Under the pieces are notes generated by a model. That model saw only the letters and a program-made list of their open reading frames with translations. It did no database searches and had not been told where the DNA came from. From CAWELS01 sp964468205 (lineage in GTDB: Bacteria > Acidobacteriota > Terriglobia > Bryobacterales > Bryobacteraceae), in assembly GCA_964468205.1 (NCBI GenBank), contig CAYXVG010000038.1:7605-71604 (forward strand): 64,000 nucleotides of DNA, written 5' to 3'. This document shows positions 1 through 7,998 of the stretch, one piece after another. Numbering within the stretch: position 1 is the first letter of the stretch; the number at the start of each line of letters is the position of its first letter. The position numbers and the translations under genes are program-made.

Positions 1-47
1 ACTCCTTGTTGGATTGAGCGGGCTTCCCTATCATCCTCCTTCAGACC

Positions 48-73
48 GCTCCTCGGCAACGCTCCTCGGCAAC
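48..73. repeat. 13-bp tandem repeat, two copies
   Basis: The unit GCTCCTCGGCAAC occurs twice in direct succession, at 48-60 and 61-73, followed by a partial third start. It lies in the 193 bases before the first gene. Nothing else recognisable was seen in this upstream stretch; any gene to the left lies outside the window. Confidence 0.8.
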
Positions 74-193
74 GCTTCCTTCGCACCGCGCGGCGTTAGC
101 TCAGAAAAACGGTAACGATTTGTCTTCGTGAGCGGTCGCCTAACTCGCTAACGCTCTCTGTCAAGACATCGTAGGAATGTTGGGGAGGAACTA

Positions 194-868
194 ATGCGTT
201 TGCCGAAACTGGGAATCTATCTGTCCACAACTGTTATCTCGTTGGGCTTGGTGTTCGCGCAGTCGGATCTCGACGTTCAGAAAGCGGAACTGTCGGCGCC
301 GTTCGGAGTCGCAAACGGATATCTGATGGTTGTCGACGGCGATTTCCTGTTCGTCAACACAGACAAGCCCGAAACGTCAGTGCGAATTCCGGAAGAAAAA
401 ATTGTCAGTAAGGGTCTTTCCGAAGGCGTGTTGGTGGTGGTCACCTCGGAGCGTTTTCGCGGCCTCAATGAGTTTCGATTCCGGGTCGCCGATCCTTCGT
501 CCTTTGATGTGGCCGCGAGTGTCCCTGCTTCCGGCACGACAGCCGGGCCTGCCGCCTCGCCGGGAAGCGAAGACGAGATCGTCTACAGCTACGAGGTGCG
601 GCACGATCACTGGCCCCGGGGCGGCTGCGATGGACGTCTGGTGATTACGCCCACACGGATTCGATTCGAGTCATTGTCCAATGTCAATCACTCCGAAAAC
701 TGGCGCATGGAAGACGTCAAGGAGATTCGTCGAAAAAGCACCTACGCTCTCGTCGTTCGGCCGTTCAATGGCGACAACTACAATTTCTCTGTTCACCAGC
801 AAGGGGTCTCCCGGGAAGAGTTTGACTACATCACGAAGCAGATTGCCCAGGCCCGGACCAACCGGTAG
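194..868 (+). CDS. Secreted protein with C-terminal PH-like domain
   Basis: The 224-residue product starts with a Sec-type signal peptide (hydrophobic residues 8-22, then FAQS), so it is probably exported. A GGGGAGGAA ribosome site sits just before the ATG. A low-complexity Ala/Gly/Ser/Pro linker (about residues 110-125) separates a small N-terminal part from a C-terminal domain of about 90 residues. That domain has the alternating strands and final helix of a PH/GRAM-like beta barrel (CDGRLVITPTRIRF, then YALVVRPFNG, ending in a helix with FDYITKQIAQ). I infer the fold from this pattern only, and no catalytic motif is visible. It stands alone, converging with the M28 peptidase gene. Function unknown. 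Confidence 0.6.
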   Translation: MRLPKLGIYLSTTVISLGLVFAQSDLDVQKAELSAPFGVANGYLMVVDGDFLFVNTDKPETSVRIPEEKIVSKGLSEGVLVVVTSERFRGLNEFRFRVADPSSFDVAASVPASGTTAGPAASPGSEDEIVYSYEVRHDHWPRGGCDGRLVITPTRIRFESLSNVNHSENWRMEDVKEIRRKSTYALVVRPFNGDNYNFSVHQQGVSREEFDYITKQIAQARTNR

Positions 869-892
869 GCGCTGGCTGGCGCATTCCGGCCG

Positions 893-2494
893 TTAAGACG
901 CGGGGCTGGGTTGTGGCCGCTTCTCCGTCTCGTCTTCTTTCGGCTGCGGTTTCGGCAAGGGCTTCCGGGGTAGCATCTCCGGCCGGGTTGCCGCGTGGTA
1001 CACAAACGTGGCCATCACTGCCACCGATTGCATCACGTCCGCCGGGACCACATGATCATAAAGATCCGCGTTTGAGTGGTGCGTGCGTGGCGAGTACTCG
1101 AGTGGATCCTGGATGAACTGGAAGCCAGGCAAACCCACTTCGTCGAAGGGGACATGATCAGTGCTGCCTGTATTCCGGATGGAGACGGTGGTGGCGCCGA
1201 TTGAGTGGAGAGGCTTCATCCACGCTTCGAAGACCGGCGCGAGCATGTCATTGCCCTGAAGATAAATGCCGCGAATCTTCCCGCTTCCATTGTCGAAGTT
1301 GAAGTAGGCGGCAAGCTTCTCGTGATCCGGCTTCAGTTCCATCGTCTCGCGGTCACCGAAATGTTGCTTGACGTAGGCGCGCGAACCTAGCAGCCCTTGC
1401 TCCTCGCCCGCCCAAAGGCCGAGGCGCACGGTGCGGTCCATCTTCAGATCGAGCTTCTTGAGAATGCGCAGGGCCTCCATCGATATGGCGACGCCGGCGG
1501 CGTTGTCTACCGCGCCGGTACCCCCGTGCCAGGAGTCGAGATGCCCGCCGAGCATCACTACCTCGTCCGGCTTGCCGGTCCCGCGAAGTTCCGCAATGAC
1601 GTTCTGCGCGTTGAGGTCGTCCTCATGGAATTCGGTTGTCACGTTCAGCGACACCTTGACGCCGATCTTCTTGTCCAGGAGCCGGATGATGCGGTTGTAG
1701 TGTTCGGGCATGATGGCGAACATCGGCGGAGGAACGGGCAGGTCCGGCTTGTGAGAACCGCCGCGGGTGCCGGCCACCAGTCCAGCCTCCCCTTTGTAGC
1801 CAGTGCGTATCACTGCCACTGCGCCCTCATCAGCGAGGAACTTCAGGAGCTTATCGGAAAACTCCCTCCGCTTTTTCCGCTCGGCCTGCTGCCCCGAACT
1901 TTTGGGCTGTGGCTCGGGCGCGATGGTGCGCTCCTCCAGTTCGCCTTCGGTGTAGCGGCTACCAATTGGCCTGACATTCAACTCGATCTTCCGCGCCTCG
2001 TCCATGAGAACCATCTTGCCCTTCAACTTGCCCTTGAATTTCTCCAGGTCTTCCTCGGTCTTGAGAACGGCGTGGATGGCTTCGGCTGTGACCTCGCCGT
2101 TCGTGCCGGACGACCATGCCAGCGGAAAGCCGCTGAGCGGAGCGTAAGCTGGCTCGGCTAAGTGCGCTTCAAAATGAGAGAATGACCAACCCTTTCCGAA
2201 CTCGAAATCTTCGGTGTGGACGCTGCTGAATCCCCACTCCTTGAGTCGCTCGATGCACCATGCGACGGCCTGTCGGTGACCGGGCGAATTCGTCACGCGA
2301 GGACCGTTCACATCGGTGAGCTGGAAGATGTGATCCATCACCTGCGGCTCCTCGAAGGCCTCGGCCTTGATGCGGTGGATCACTTCAAGGTTCGCCCGGC
2401 CGCCCGTCCAAGCCGGATCGCTCCCGGCCGGCAAGACCACCGCAGTGAGGATAAGAAACAAAAAGCTAGGCAGGATAGTTCTGTAACTCGACAT
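893..2494 (-). CDS. M28 family aminopeptidase, secreted
   Basis: A secreted zinc aminopeptidase of family M28, predicted to cleave N-terminal residues from peptides outside the cytoplasm. The chosen ATG at 2494 gives 533 residues starting with a clean signal peptide (residues 5-22) and has GGAG upstream; the longer frame to 2551 would bury that signal. The middle (about 140-290) fits a PA-type insert. The di-zinc catalytic domain shows HLDS (His at about 318), DNAAG (Asp at about 330), AGEEQG (catalytic Glu and ligand at about 364-365), an Asp in NFDNGSGK (about 401) and a late His in RTHHSNADLYDHV (about 472). All expected ligands are present, so it should be active. The C-terminus is Pro/Lys-rich. 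It lies 53 bases after the M2-like gene on the same strand, so the two may be cotranscribed. Confidence 0.9.
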   Translation of the reverse strand: MSSYRTILPSFLFLILTAVVLPAGSDPAWTGGRANLEVIHRIKAEAFEEPQVMDHIFQLTDVNGPRVTNSPGHRQAVAWCIERLKEWGFSSVHTEDFEFGKGWSFSHFEAHLAEPAYAPLSGFPLAWSSGTNGEVTAEAIHAVLKTEEDLEKFKGKLKGKMVLMDEARKIELNVRPIGSRYTEGELEERTIAPEPQPKSSGQQAERKKRREFSDKLLKFLADEGAVAVIRTGYKGEAGLVAGTRGGSHKPDLPVPPPMFAIMPEHYNRIIRLLDKKIGVKVSLNVTTEFHEDDLNAQNVIAELRGTGKPDEVVMLGGHLDSWHGGTGAVDNAAGVAISMEALRILKKLDLKMDRTVRLGLWAGEEQGLLGSRAYVKQHFGDRETMELKPDHEKLAAYFNFDNGSGKIRGIYLQGNDMLAPVFEAWMKPLHSIGATTVSIRNTGSTDHVPFDEVGLPGFQFIQDPLEYSPRTHHSNADLYDHVVPADVMQSVAVMATFVYHAATRPEMLPRKPLPKPQPKEDETEKRPQPSPAS

Positions 2495-2547
2495 TAGGCC
2501 TTTACTCCATAATGGCGGGGCGGCCCCCCGGTAACGCCCTTTCGCCT

Positions 2548-4353
2548 TCATTCGTCCACGCGGGATAAATACTCGTCAAGCGGCGCGAAGTAGTCAAGCA
2601 GGGCCCGCGTGCCAAGCGGCTCCCCGGTCTTCTCTTCCAGCACAACACGCCAGTCCCGGGTGGCGCCAAGCCTCTGGATCTCCATCAGCCAGGCGCCCAC
2701 TTCCTGGTTACCGTAGTAGTTGCAGAAGTGCGGGTTCTCGTTCAGAATTCGCCGCGCGATGTAATCGTGCAATTGGTATTTGATCAGCATGGCGAGAACG
2801 TGGTCGTGGTAGCGCGCTGGGTTCTCGATAATCTCGTTCACCGCGCAGGCGTCACAGCCCGCGACGGTTCGATCCGCGGGAGGCGACACTCTTTGATGCC
2901 GGCCTTTCAGCTCCCACCAGCGAGCATTGAACTGGTCCGCCGGAAGCTCCTCCTCGTAGAGATCATGCTCGAATTGCGTGACCACCCCGGCGGCCCAAAC
3001 AAGCCGGACGATGCCGTTCTCGAGGGCTTCCGCCAGAAGCAGATCGCCGGCGTCGAGCGCTGTGTCCTCCGGCAGAAGACCGATCTCGCGGAGATAGGGC
3101 TCCTGGCCGGCGGCGAGACCCATTAGCCCGCCGACGGCGTTCAGGAACGCCCGGCTCATCCCTTCCCGCAACACATGCGGAATATCAGCGCTTCCCGTGG
3201 CCAGGTGGTAATGTGCCCGGCCGAGTTGTTCGTGGCTGATTTCAAACCAGCGGCGCGAGGGGACGACGTTCATCAGGGTGCGTATGTCGCGGCCGCGGTC
3301 GATGTGCCATGTCCGCGGCCGCAGTTCCTTCCGCCGCTTGGAGCCGCTGGCGGCCGGGTAAAGGTCTGACCGCTCCCAGAACTCCTCGGGCAGCGGAGTC
3401 ATTCCCAGCGATGCGTGGAAGGATTCAGCCTGCCGGACCAGCCACTCCGGCGAGCGCTTCTCGAAGTGGGCGTCGAGATCCGCGGCGCGGGTAAGTCCCG
3501 TCCAGGAACGCCCGCGGGAATCGGGCAGCCAGTGCGCCGGGATTTGCTCCGGCACGTCGCGGTCGTAGCGGGATGCCAGACGCGCCGCGGCGAACTGGTG
3601 CAGCTTCCCGTAGAGCGGACCGGCGTCCCGAAGCACGGTTTCCATCAGTTCCATTAGCTCCGCAACCGTCAGACCGTAGTCGGCCACCTGCAGGTGGAAG
3701 TAAGAGGAATAGCCAAGCTCCCGCGCCAGCTCATTGCGGAGGTCCCGCACTTCGGCAAGTCCGGACTTCAACTCCTGGCCCAACGCCTTGGACGCCTCCC
3801 ACACCCGCCGCCGTCCTTCCAGATTCACTGACGTCCGAAGAGTGGACTCGATATCGGCGGGCGCCAATGGAATCAGGCACTCTCCGCCGCGCCTCGCGGC
3901 GCAATATTCGAAGCTTTCGAGTTTCCGCTCGAGCTCGGCCTCGGTGGCAATGCGGCGGCTCACCTTTTCGGGCAGAGTGCCGGGCGATTCGGCAGCCAGC
4001 AGCAGGATCTTGTCGAGTTGCCGGAACTCCAGGTCGGTCAAATCCTCTCGCGAGTCCAACAGCAGCCGGGCGTTCTGGATCACCTGCGGGCTGCCGCGAA
4101 ACGCGGCCAGCGCGGACTCGGCGCCGATGCGCTTGCCGGTGGCCTCCGGCGACATATTCGTCGCGGCCTCCCAGTTCGCCTCATGGGCCACCGCGTAGAG
4201 CCCCTGGTCCACGGCGTTATACATCTCGAGAAAGTCCTCCGCCCGGGAATAGTCCGGTGGGCTATCGAGGGTGCAAGCGGACAAAAGGACGGCCGCGGCA
4301 ACGGCCAGACAGAACTTCACAACGGTTTGATTGTACGTGAAACCGCGAGCCAA
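2548..4353 (-). CDS. M2 (ACE-like) peptidase homologue lacking zinc ligands; lipoprotein
   Basis: The protein aligns along its length with M2 peptidyl-dipeptidases (angiotensin-converting-enzyme family), for example at SLGMTPLPEEFWERSDLY, LREGMSRAF and a C-terminal block with LLDYFAPL. A lipobox (LSAC, Cys27) predicts a lipid-anchored protein. The zinc site is broken: the family HEMGH reads HEQLGR at 374-379, keeping the first His and the Glu but not the second His, and the third ligand in HEAIGD is replaced (LNAVGG, Asn405). The substrate-contact HVP motif near the C-terminus also looks lost. It is probably a pseudoenzyme with a binding or scaffold role. The start shown is TTG; GTG at 4320 is a good alternative, placing the lipoprotein signal at the very N-terminus. 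Confidence 0.8.
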   Translation of the reverse strand: MARGFTYNQTVVKFCLAVAAAVLLSACTLDSPPDYSRAEDFLEMYNAVDQGLYAVAHEANWEAATNMSPEATGKRIGAESALAAFRGSPQVIQNARLLLDSREDLTDLEFRQLDKILLLAAESPGTLPEKVSRRIATEAELERKLESFEYCAARRGGECLIPLAPADIESTLRTSVNLEGRRRVWEASKALGQELKSGLAEVRDLRNELARELGYSSYFHLQVADYGLTVAELMELMETVLRDAGPLYGKLHQFAAARLASRYDRDVPEQIPAHWLPDSRGRSWTGLTRAADLDAHFEKRSPEWLVRQAESFHASLGMTPLPEEFWERSDLYPAASGSKRRKELRPRTWHIDRGRDIRTLMNVVPSRRWFEISHEQLGRAHYHLATGSADIPHVLREGMSRAFLNAVGGLMGLAAGQEPYLREIGLLPEDTALDAGDLLLAEALENGIVRLVWAAGVVTQFEHDLYEEELPADQFNARWWELKGRHQRVSPPADRTVAGCDACAVNEIIENPARYHDHVLAMLIKYQLHDYIARRILNENPHFCNYYGNQEVGAWLMEIQRLGATRDWRVVLEEKTGEPLGTRALLDYFAPLDEYLSRVDE

Positions 4354-4361
4354 CGGGTGAG

Positions 4362-4395
4362 CCCGTGCTGCAGCGTCACCCGTGCTGCAGCGTCA
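4362..4395. repeat. 17-bp tandem repeat, two copies
   Basis: The unit CCCGTGCTGCAGCGTCA occurs at 4362-4378 and again at 4379-4395, between the M2-like gene and the cytochrome c peroxidase remnant. The two copies are identical by eye. It is one of several two-copy local duplications in this window. Confidence 0.85.
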
Positions 4396-4406
4396 AAGCC
4401 GAAGCG

Positions 4407-4916
4407 CTATATCTCCCCCGGCGGCACGTCGCTGGGCTGATCCTTCTTACCCCTGGCCGCTTCGGTGTCGCGGGTGGGCCGGTTGGTGGCGGCGATCTTT
4501 CGCTGCCGATCGAGTTCCACCTTCGCGTCCTCCATGCGCTCCTCGAGCGTGGCCGCGCGTCCGTCGAGGAACCGGGAATCGAGAAACATCGCGTTGAGCA
4601 CTGTCGGCGCGTTTCGTTTCCCGAACTGCTCGCGGATGCCTTGCGAAGTGGGAAGACGGCCGGTGAACCCCTTCGCCGCGTCGTTGCACGTCACGCAGGA
4701 AACCTTGCTATCAGCCGAAAGACGGGGGTCGTGGAAGAGCATCTCGCCCAACGCGATCTTCTCCGGTGTCATCGGGTTGTCCTTCGGGATCATGAACTTG
4801 TGAAGATCCGCTGGGATCCCGAAGGGCAGATCCACTGCGGCATCGGCGGTATTCAGTGAATCCGCTGTAGCCAGGAGGATTACGAGGCGCGCTGCTTTCC
4901 AAGGCACTCGGACCAC
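4407..4916 (-). pseudogene. Truncated cytochrome c peroxidase/MauG-like remnant
   Basis: The frame encodes a 169-residue product from a GTG start, with a signal-like N-terminus followed by the first half of a di-heme cytochrome c peroxidase: ALGEMLFHDPRLSAD, then the first heme site, then RNAPTVLNAMFLDSRFLDGR. Family members run about 330-380 residues with two CxxCH sites. Here the protein ends before the second heme domain, and the only heme motif reads CVTCN instead of CxxCH, so the axial His is gone. The final 35 residues are charged and unlike the family. Truncation plus heme-site loss indicate a decayed gene. It precedes the M2-like gene on the same strand. Confidence 0.75.
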
Positions 4917-5180
4917 ATAACTTCATGTTGTGGTCGACGCCTCGGCGCCGCTACCGCAACGCTCCGAACACTAATCCGCGGACCGGCCACAGGCCGTAGG
5001 GTGGGCCACGAGGCCTGCAACGACGCCAGGCCGCGGCAGCGCCAGGCCACGCCGCCACGACTGCCGCTGCAGCGCCAAGTGAGCCACCGTCATATCCTGG
5101 GATAGGTCCAAACAAGCGGATACCCCGTATCCGGGAATATTCTTGCTACCCTAGCTGTTGTCATAGCAGGAGGCTTTGGG
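4917..5180. promoter_or_regulatory. Divergent intergenic region with 7-bp inverted repeat before the sigma factor gene
   Basis: This 264-base region has no coding signal. At 5117-5133 a perfect inverted repeat CGGATAC-CCC-GTATCCG sits 48 bases before the proposed sigma start. Immediately after it, GGAATA (5134-5139) is followed about 16 bases later by a GTTGTC-like element, which would fit an ECF-type autoregulated promoter. That promoter reading is speculative. The left part (5010-5090) is rich in GCC/GGC hairpin-forming sequence. Confidence 0.35.
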
Positions 5181-5705
5181 CTGTCGGATTTCGGGCAATC
5201 GCTATTGGCGTGTCATGCGTCGTTGTACCGGTACGCCAGATCGCTTTGTCATGAACCGGCCCGGGCCGACGACCTGGTCCAAGAAACCTACAAGCGAGCC
5301 CTCGACGCCAAGCGGCGGCCCGAACCGGCGACGGTTGCCAAGGTACGGCCATGGGCGTTTACGATCATGCGCCATATCTGGCAGAACGAATTGAGGCACG
5401 CCAAGCATGAAGTTCCAAATGACTCCGACGCTGTCGAGCTCGCGGATGCCGGCGACCCATCGCCCGAATCCATCCTCTGGCAGAAGTTGTTGCGCTCGGA
5501 GATCGTGCACGCGATTGATTCGCTGCCGGCCACGTTTCGAGAGGCGATCATCCTCAGAGAAATCGAAGGCCTGACGTATGACGAGATGAGCCGGCTACTC
5601 GATTGTCCGCGAGGCACGGTCATGAGCCGGCTTTCCCGGGCGAGGCATCAGCTTCGCCGTGTGCTGGCCGGGTTTTCCCCGTCTTCACCGGAGGTGGAAC
5701 GGTGA
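5181..5705 (+). CDS. ECF-family RNA polymerase sigma factor
   Basis: A group 4 (ECF) sigma-70 factor that would direct RNA polymerase to a stress or envelope regulon. Region 2 carries EPARADDLVQETYKRAL (core and -10 binding); region 4 carries LPATFREAIILREIEGLTYDEM and then a helix-turn-helix PRGTVMSRLSRARHQL (-35 binding). No ATG fits: a strong Shine-Dalgarno GCAGGAGG at 5166-5173 lies 7 bases before an in-frame CTG at 5181, giving 174 residues and restoring the usual helix before region 2. The other candidate is TTG at 5205, 31 bases after the SD. It overlaps the anti-sigma gene by one base (TGATG), so the two are translationally coupled. Confidence 0.88.
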   Translation: MSDFGQSLLACHASLYRYARSLCHEPARADDLVQETYKRALDAKRRPEPATVAKVRPWAFTIMRHIWQNELRHAKHEVPNDSDAVELADAGDPSPESILWQKLLRSEIVHAIDSLPATFREAIILREIEGLTYDEMSRLLDCPRGTVMSRLSRARHQLRRVLAGFSPSSPEVER

Positions 5706-6535
5706 TGCGGTGCGAAGATCTGCGGCGCAAGATCGACCTGTACCTCGATGGCGAACTGCCTCCCGTTGAAGTACTGGAATTCGAGAGGCACCTTGTCGAG
5801 TGCCAGGAGTGTCACGCCGCCTATGGCCGCGCCCGCACGGTGGTGGACACCGTCCGGGGTGCGAGGCCGCTGTATGAGATCCCAGAGGGATCGTTCGATA
5901 AGGCCCGCCGCCTCGTGGAGACCTACCGGTCACGGCGCCGCGCCCGCCGGTGGGCCACCGCCGCCGCGGCTGCCATTGTTGTTCTCAGCCTCGGCGCCGT
6001 CTCCGTCCTTCGCCTTCTCTCGGAATCGTCCCAGCAATTCTCCTCCTTCGCCGCCGAGACGCATCTTCGCTACGCCCGGCAAGCGATGCCTCTGGATATT
6101 GTCTCCTCCGAACCGGGCGTCGTCTCAAACTGGCTCGGCGCCCGCATGCCATTCCATCTCCAGTTGCCAGACTATCCAACCGGTCCGGGTGAACAGAAGC
6201 GCTACACGCTGGAGGGCGCCCGGTTACTGCAGTTCGGGAACGAGGACATCGGTTATCTCGCCTACGAAATGGACGGCCGGCCAATCTCCCTGTTGATGGC
6301 TTCGTCTCCCGGAACGGCGCCTCGGAATGGAGAGGTGTATCGATCCGGAGACCTTGCGTTTCATTTCCAGTATGAAAAGGGATTGCGCCTGATATCCTGG
6401 GCCGACGCCGGCGTGAATTACTGCCTGGTCTCGGAGCTGGATGCCCATGGGGCCGAGTCTTGTGTCATCTGTCACGGCAGCCGCGAGGAACTGCGGAAGG
6501 TCGAGGATCTGGCTCCGGAAAAGGGCAGAAGATAG
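5705..6535 (+). CDS. Zinc-finger anti-sigma factor with periplasmic CxxCH motif
   Basis: The 276-residue product starts at an ATG overlapping the sigma stop, behind GGAGG. Residues 1-40 form a ZAS-type zinc finger (His29, Cys33, Cys36, with Cys3 nearby), the sigma-binding module. One membrane helix spans about 83-104 after an Arg-rich stretch, leaving about 170 residues in the periplasm. Near the C-terminus is CVICHG (Cys253, Cys256, His257), a sequence able to bind heme c, with one more Cys shortly before it. Pairing with the overlapping ECF gene is strong evidence for an anti-sigma role. A redox or heme-sensing function is inference; the CxxCH could equally form a disulfide or bind a metal. 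Confidence 0.85.
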   Translation: MRCEDLRRKIDLYLDGELPPVEVLEFERHLVECQECHAAYGRARTVVDTVRGARPLYEIPEGSFDKARRLVETYRSRRRARRWATAAAAAIVVLSLGAVSVLRLLSESSQQFSSFAAETHLRYARQAMPLDIVSSEPGVVSNWLGARMPFHLQLPDYPTGPGEQKRYTLEGARLLQFGNEDIGYLAYEMDGRPISLLMASSPGTAPRNGEVYRSGDLAFHFQYEKGLRLISWADAGVNYCLVSELDAHGAESCVICHGSREELRKVEDLAPEKGRR

Positions 6536-6556
6536 AATCGGACGAGGTCTACCGCA

Positions 6557-7864
6557 TCACTCGCAGCCCATCAGCTTCTGGAGTTTGGAACCTTTTATCA
6601 GCACCGTCTGGTTCCGCTCCGGACCAACGCTAACCGAGCCCACCTCGACCCCGGTTCGTTCCTCCAGGAAATCCAGATAGGTCCGTGCGTTTGCGGGGAG
6701 ATCCGATAACTGGCGGGCGCCGGTGGTGGAGACCTTCCAGCCGGGCAATGTCTCGTACACAGCTTCGATGCCGCTCATGCCGTCTCGTGTTGCCGGCATT
6801 TCCGAGATGATTTCGCCACCGGCCTTGTAGCTCGTGCAAACCTTGATCTCGTCGAGATCGTCCAGCACGTCGAGTTTGGTGATCGCGAGACTATCGAACC
6901 CGTTGATGGCGGCGGTATAGGAGAGCAGCGGGACATCAAACCATCCGCAGCGGCGCGGCCGGCCCGTCACGGTGCCGAACTCTCCGCCGGCGTTGCGGAT
7001 GCGGTCGCCGTACTCGTCAAGCGCTTCGGAGGGAAACGGCCCCGCGCCAACCCGTGTGATGTAAGCCTTCGACACTCCGATGACGCCATCAACGCCGGTG
7101 GGCGGGAAGCCCGCTCCGGTGCAGACGCCGCCGGCCGTGGCATTTGAGGATGTGACAAAGGGGTAGGTGCCGTGATCGATGTCGAGCATTGTTCCCTGCG
7201 CGCCTTCAAACAGGATGCTCGCGCCCTCGCGGCGGGCTTTGGCCAACAGGTGGCCGGTGTCGCAGACCATCGGCTTCAGCCGCCGGCCGTAGGCGGCATA
7301 CTCATCGAGCATGCCCGCGAAGTCGAGTTGGTCATCGATGCCAAAGGCCTTGGCCAGGGTAGCCTTGTCCTCGGCTGCCTCCGCAAACAGCGCAGGGAGA
7401 TTCTCTTCGTCCACTAAGTCTGCCATGCGGATGCCGCGCCGGGCTATTTTGTCCTCATAGCAGGGGCCGATGCCGCGCGAGGTGGTGCCGATCGCGGTGC
7501 GTCCTTCCCGCGCTTCCGACATCTTCTCGACCATCTGGTGATACGGGAAGATCACGTGCGCGCGGTTGCTGATGCAGAGGTGGCTGGCGACGTCCACCCC
7601 GAGCGCCTCGAGCGTTTCGATCTGGCTGATGAGCTCTTTCGGATTGATCACCAGACCGTTGCCGATCACCGCCCTCTTGCCGCGGAGAATGCCGCTCGGC
7701 ACCAGGGTGAGAATGTACTTCTGCTGGCCAATGTAGACAGTGTGACCCGCGTTGTGCCCTCCCTGGTATCGCACTACGATGTCGAACCGTTCCGAGAACA
7801 GATCGACCATCTTCCCTTTGCCTTCATCGCCCCACTGGGCGCCCAAAATCACTACGTTACTCAT
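6557..7864 (-). CDS. purA: Adenylosuccinate synthetase
   Basis: PurA catalyses the GTP-dependent ligation of IMP and aspartate to adenylosuccinate, the first committed step of AMP synthesis, in the cytoplasm. From the ATG at 7864 the product is 435 residues, the usual length. The N-terminal P-loop with catalytic Asp reads ILGAQWGDEGKGK; GGHNAGHTV, GTTSRGIGPCYEDK (IMP binding) and FEGAQGTMLDIDHGTYPFVT follow in the normal order, and the C-terminal GPERNQT is intact. The frame extends 13 codons upstream, but the ATG shown gives the standard N-terminus. It stands alone, converging with the anti-sigma gene 21 bases away. Confidence 0.98.
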   Translation of the reverse strand: MSNVVILGAQWGDEGKGKMVDLFSERFDIVVRYQGGHNAGHTVYIGQQKYILTLVPSGILRGKRAVIGNGLVINPKELISQIETLEALGVDVASHLCISNRAHVIFPYHQMVEKMSEAREGRTAIGTTSRGIGPCYEDKIARRGIRMADLVDEENLPALFAEAAEDKATLAKAFGIDDQLDFAGMLDEYAAYGRRLKPMVCDTGHLLAKARREGASILFEGAQGTMLDIDHGTYPFVTSSNATAGGVCTGAGFPPTGVDGVIGVSKAYITRVGAGPFPSEALDEYGDRIRNAGGEFGTVTGRPRRCGWFDVPLLSYTAAINGFDSLAITKLDVLDDLDEIKVCTSYKAGGEIISEMPATRDGMSGIEAVYETLPGWKVSTTGARQLSDLPANARTYLDFLEERTGVEVGSVSVGPERNQTVLIKGSKLQKLMGCE

Positions 7865-7998
7865 GGACTTAGACCAAACGTGTAATTGTAACGCGAATTG
7901 CATGGGACGATCGCGAGTTCCGGCGACTCAACCGTGTTGGAAGATCATTCCAGGTCGATCAAACACCGGGCCGCTCCGCCTGCGGGTAGAGTGAAATC

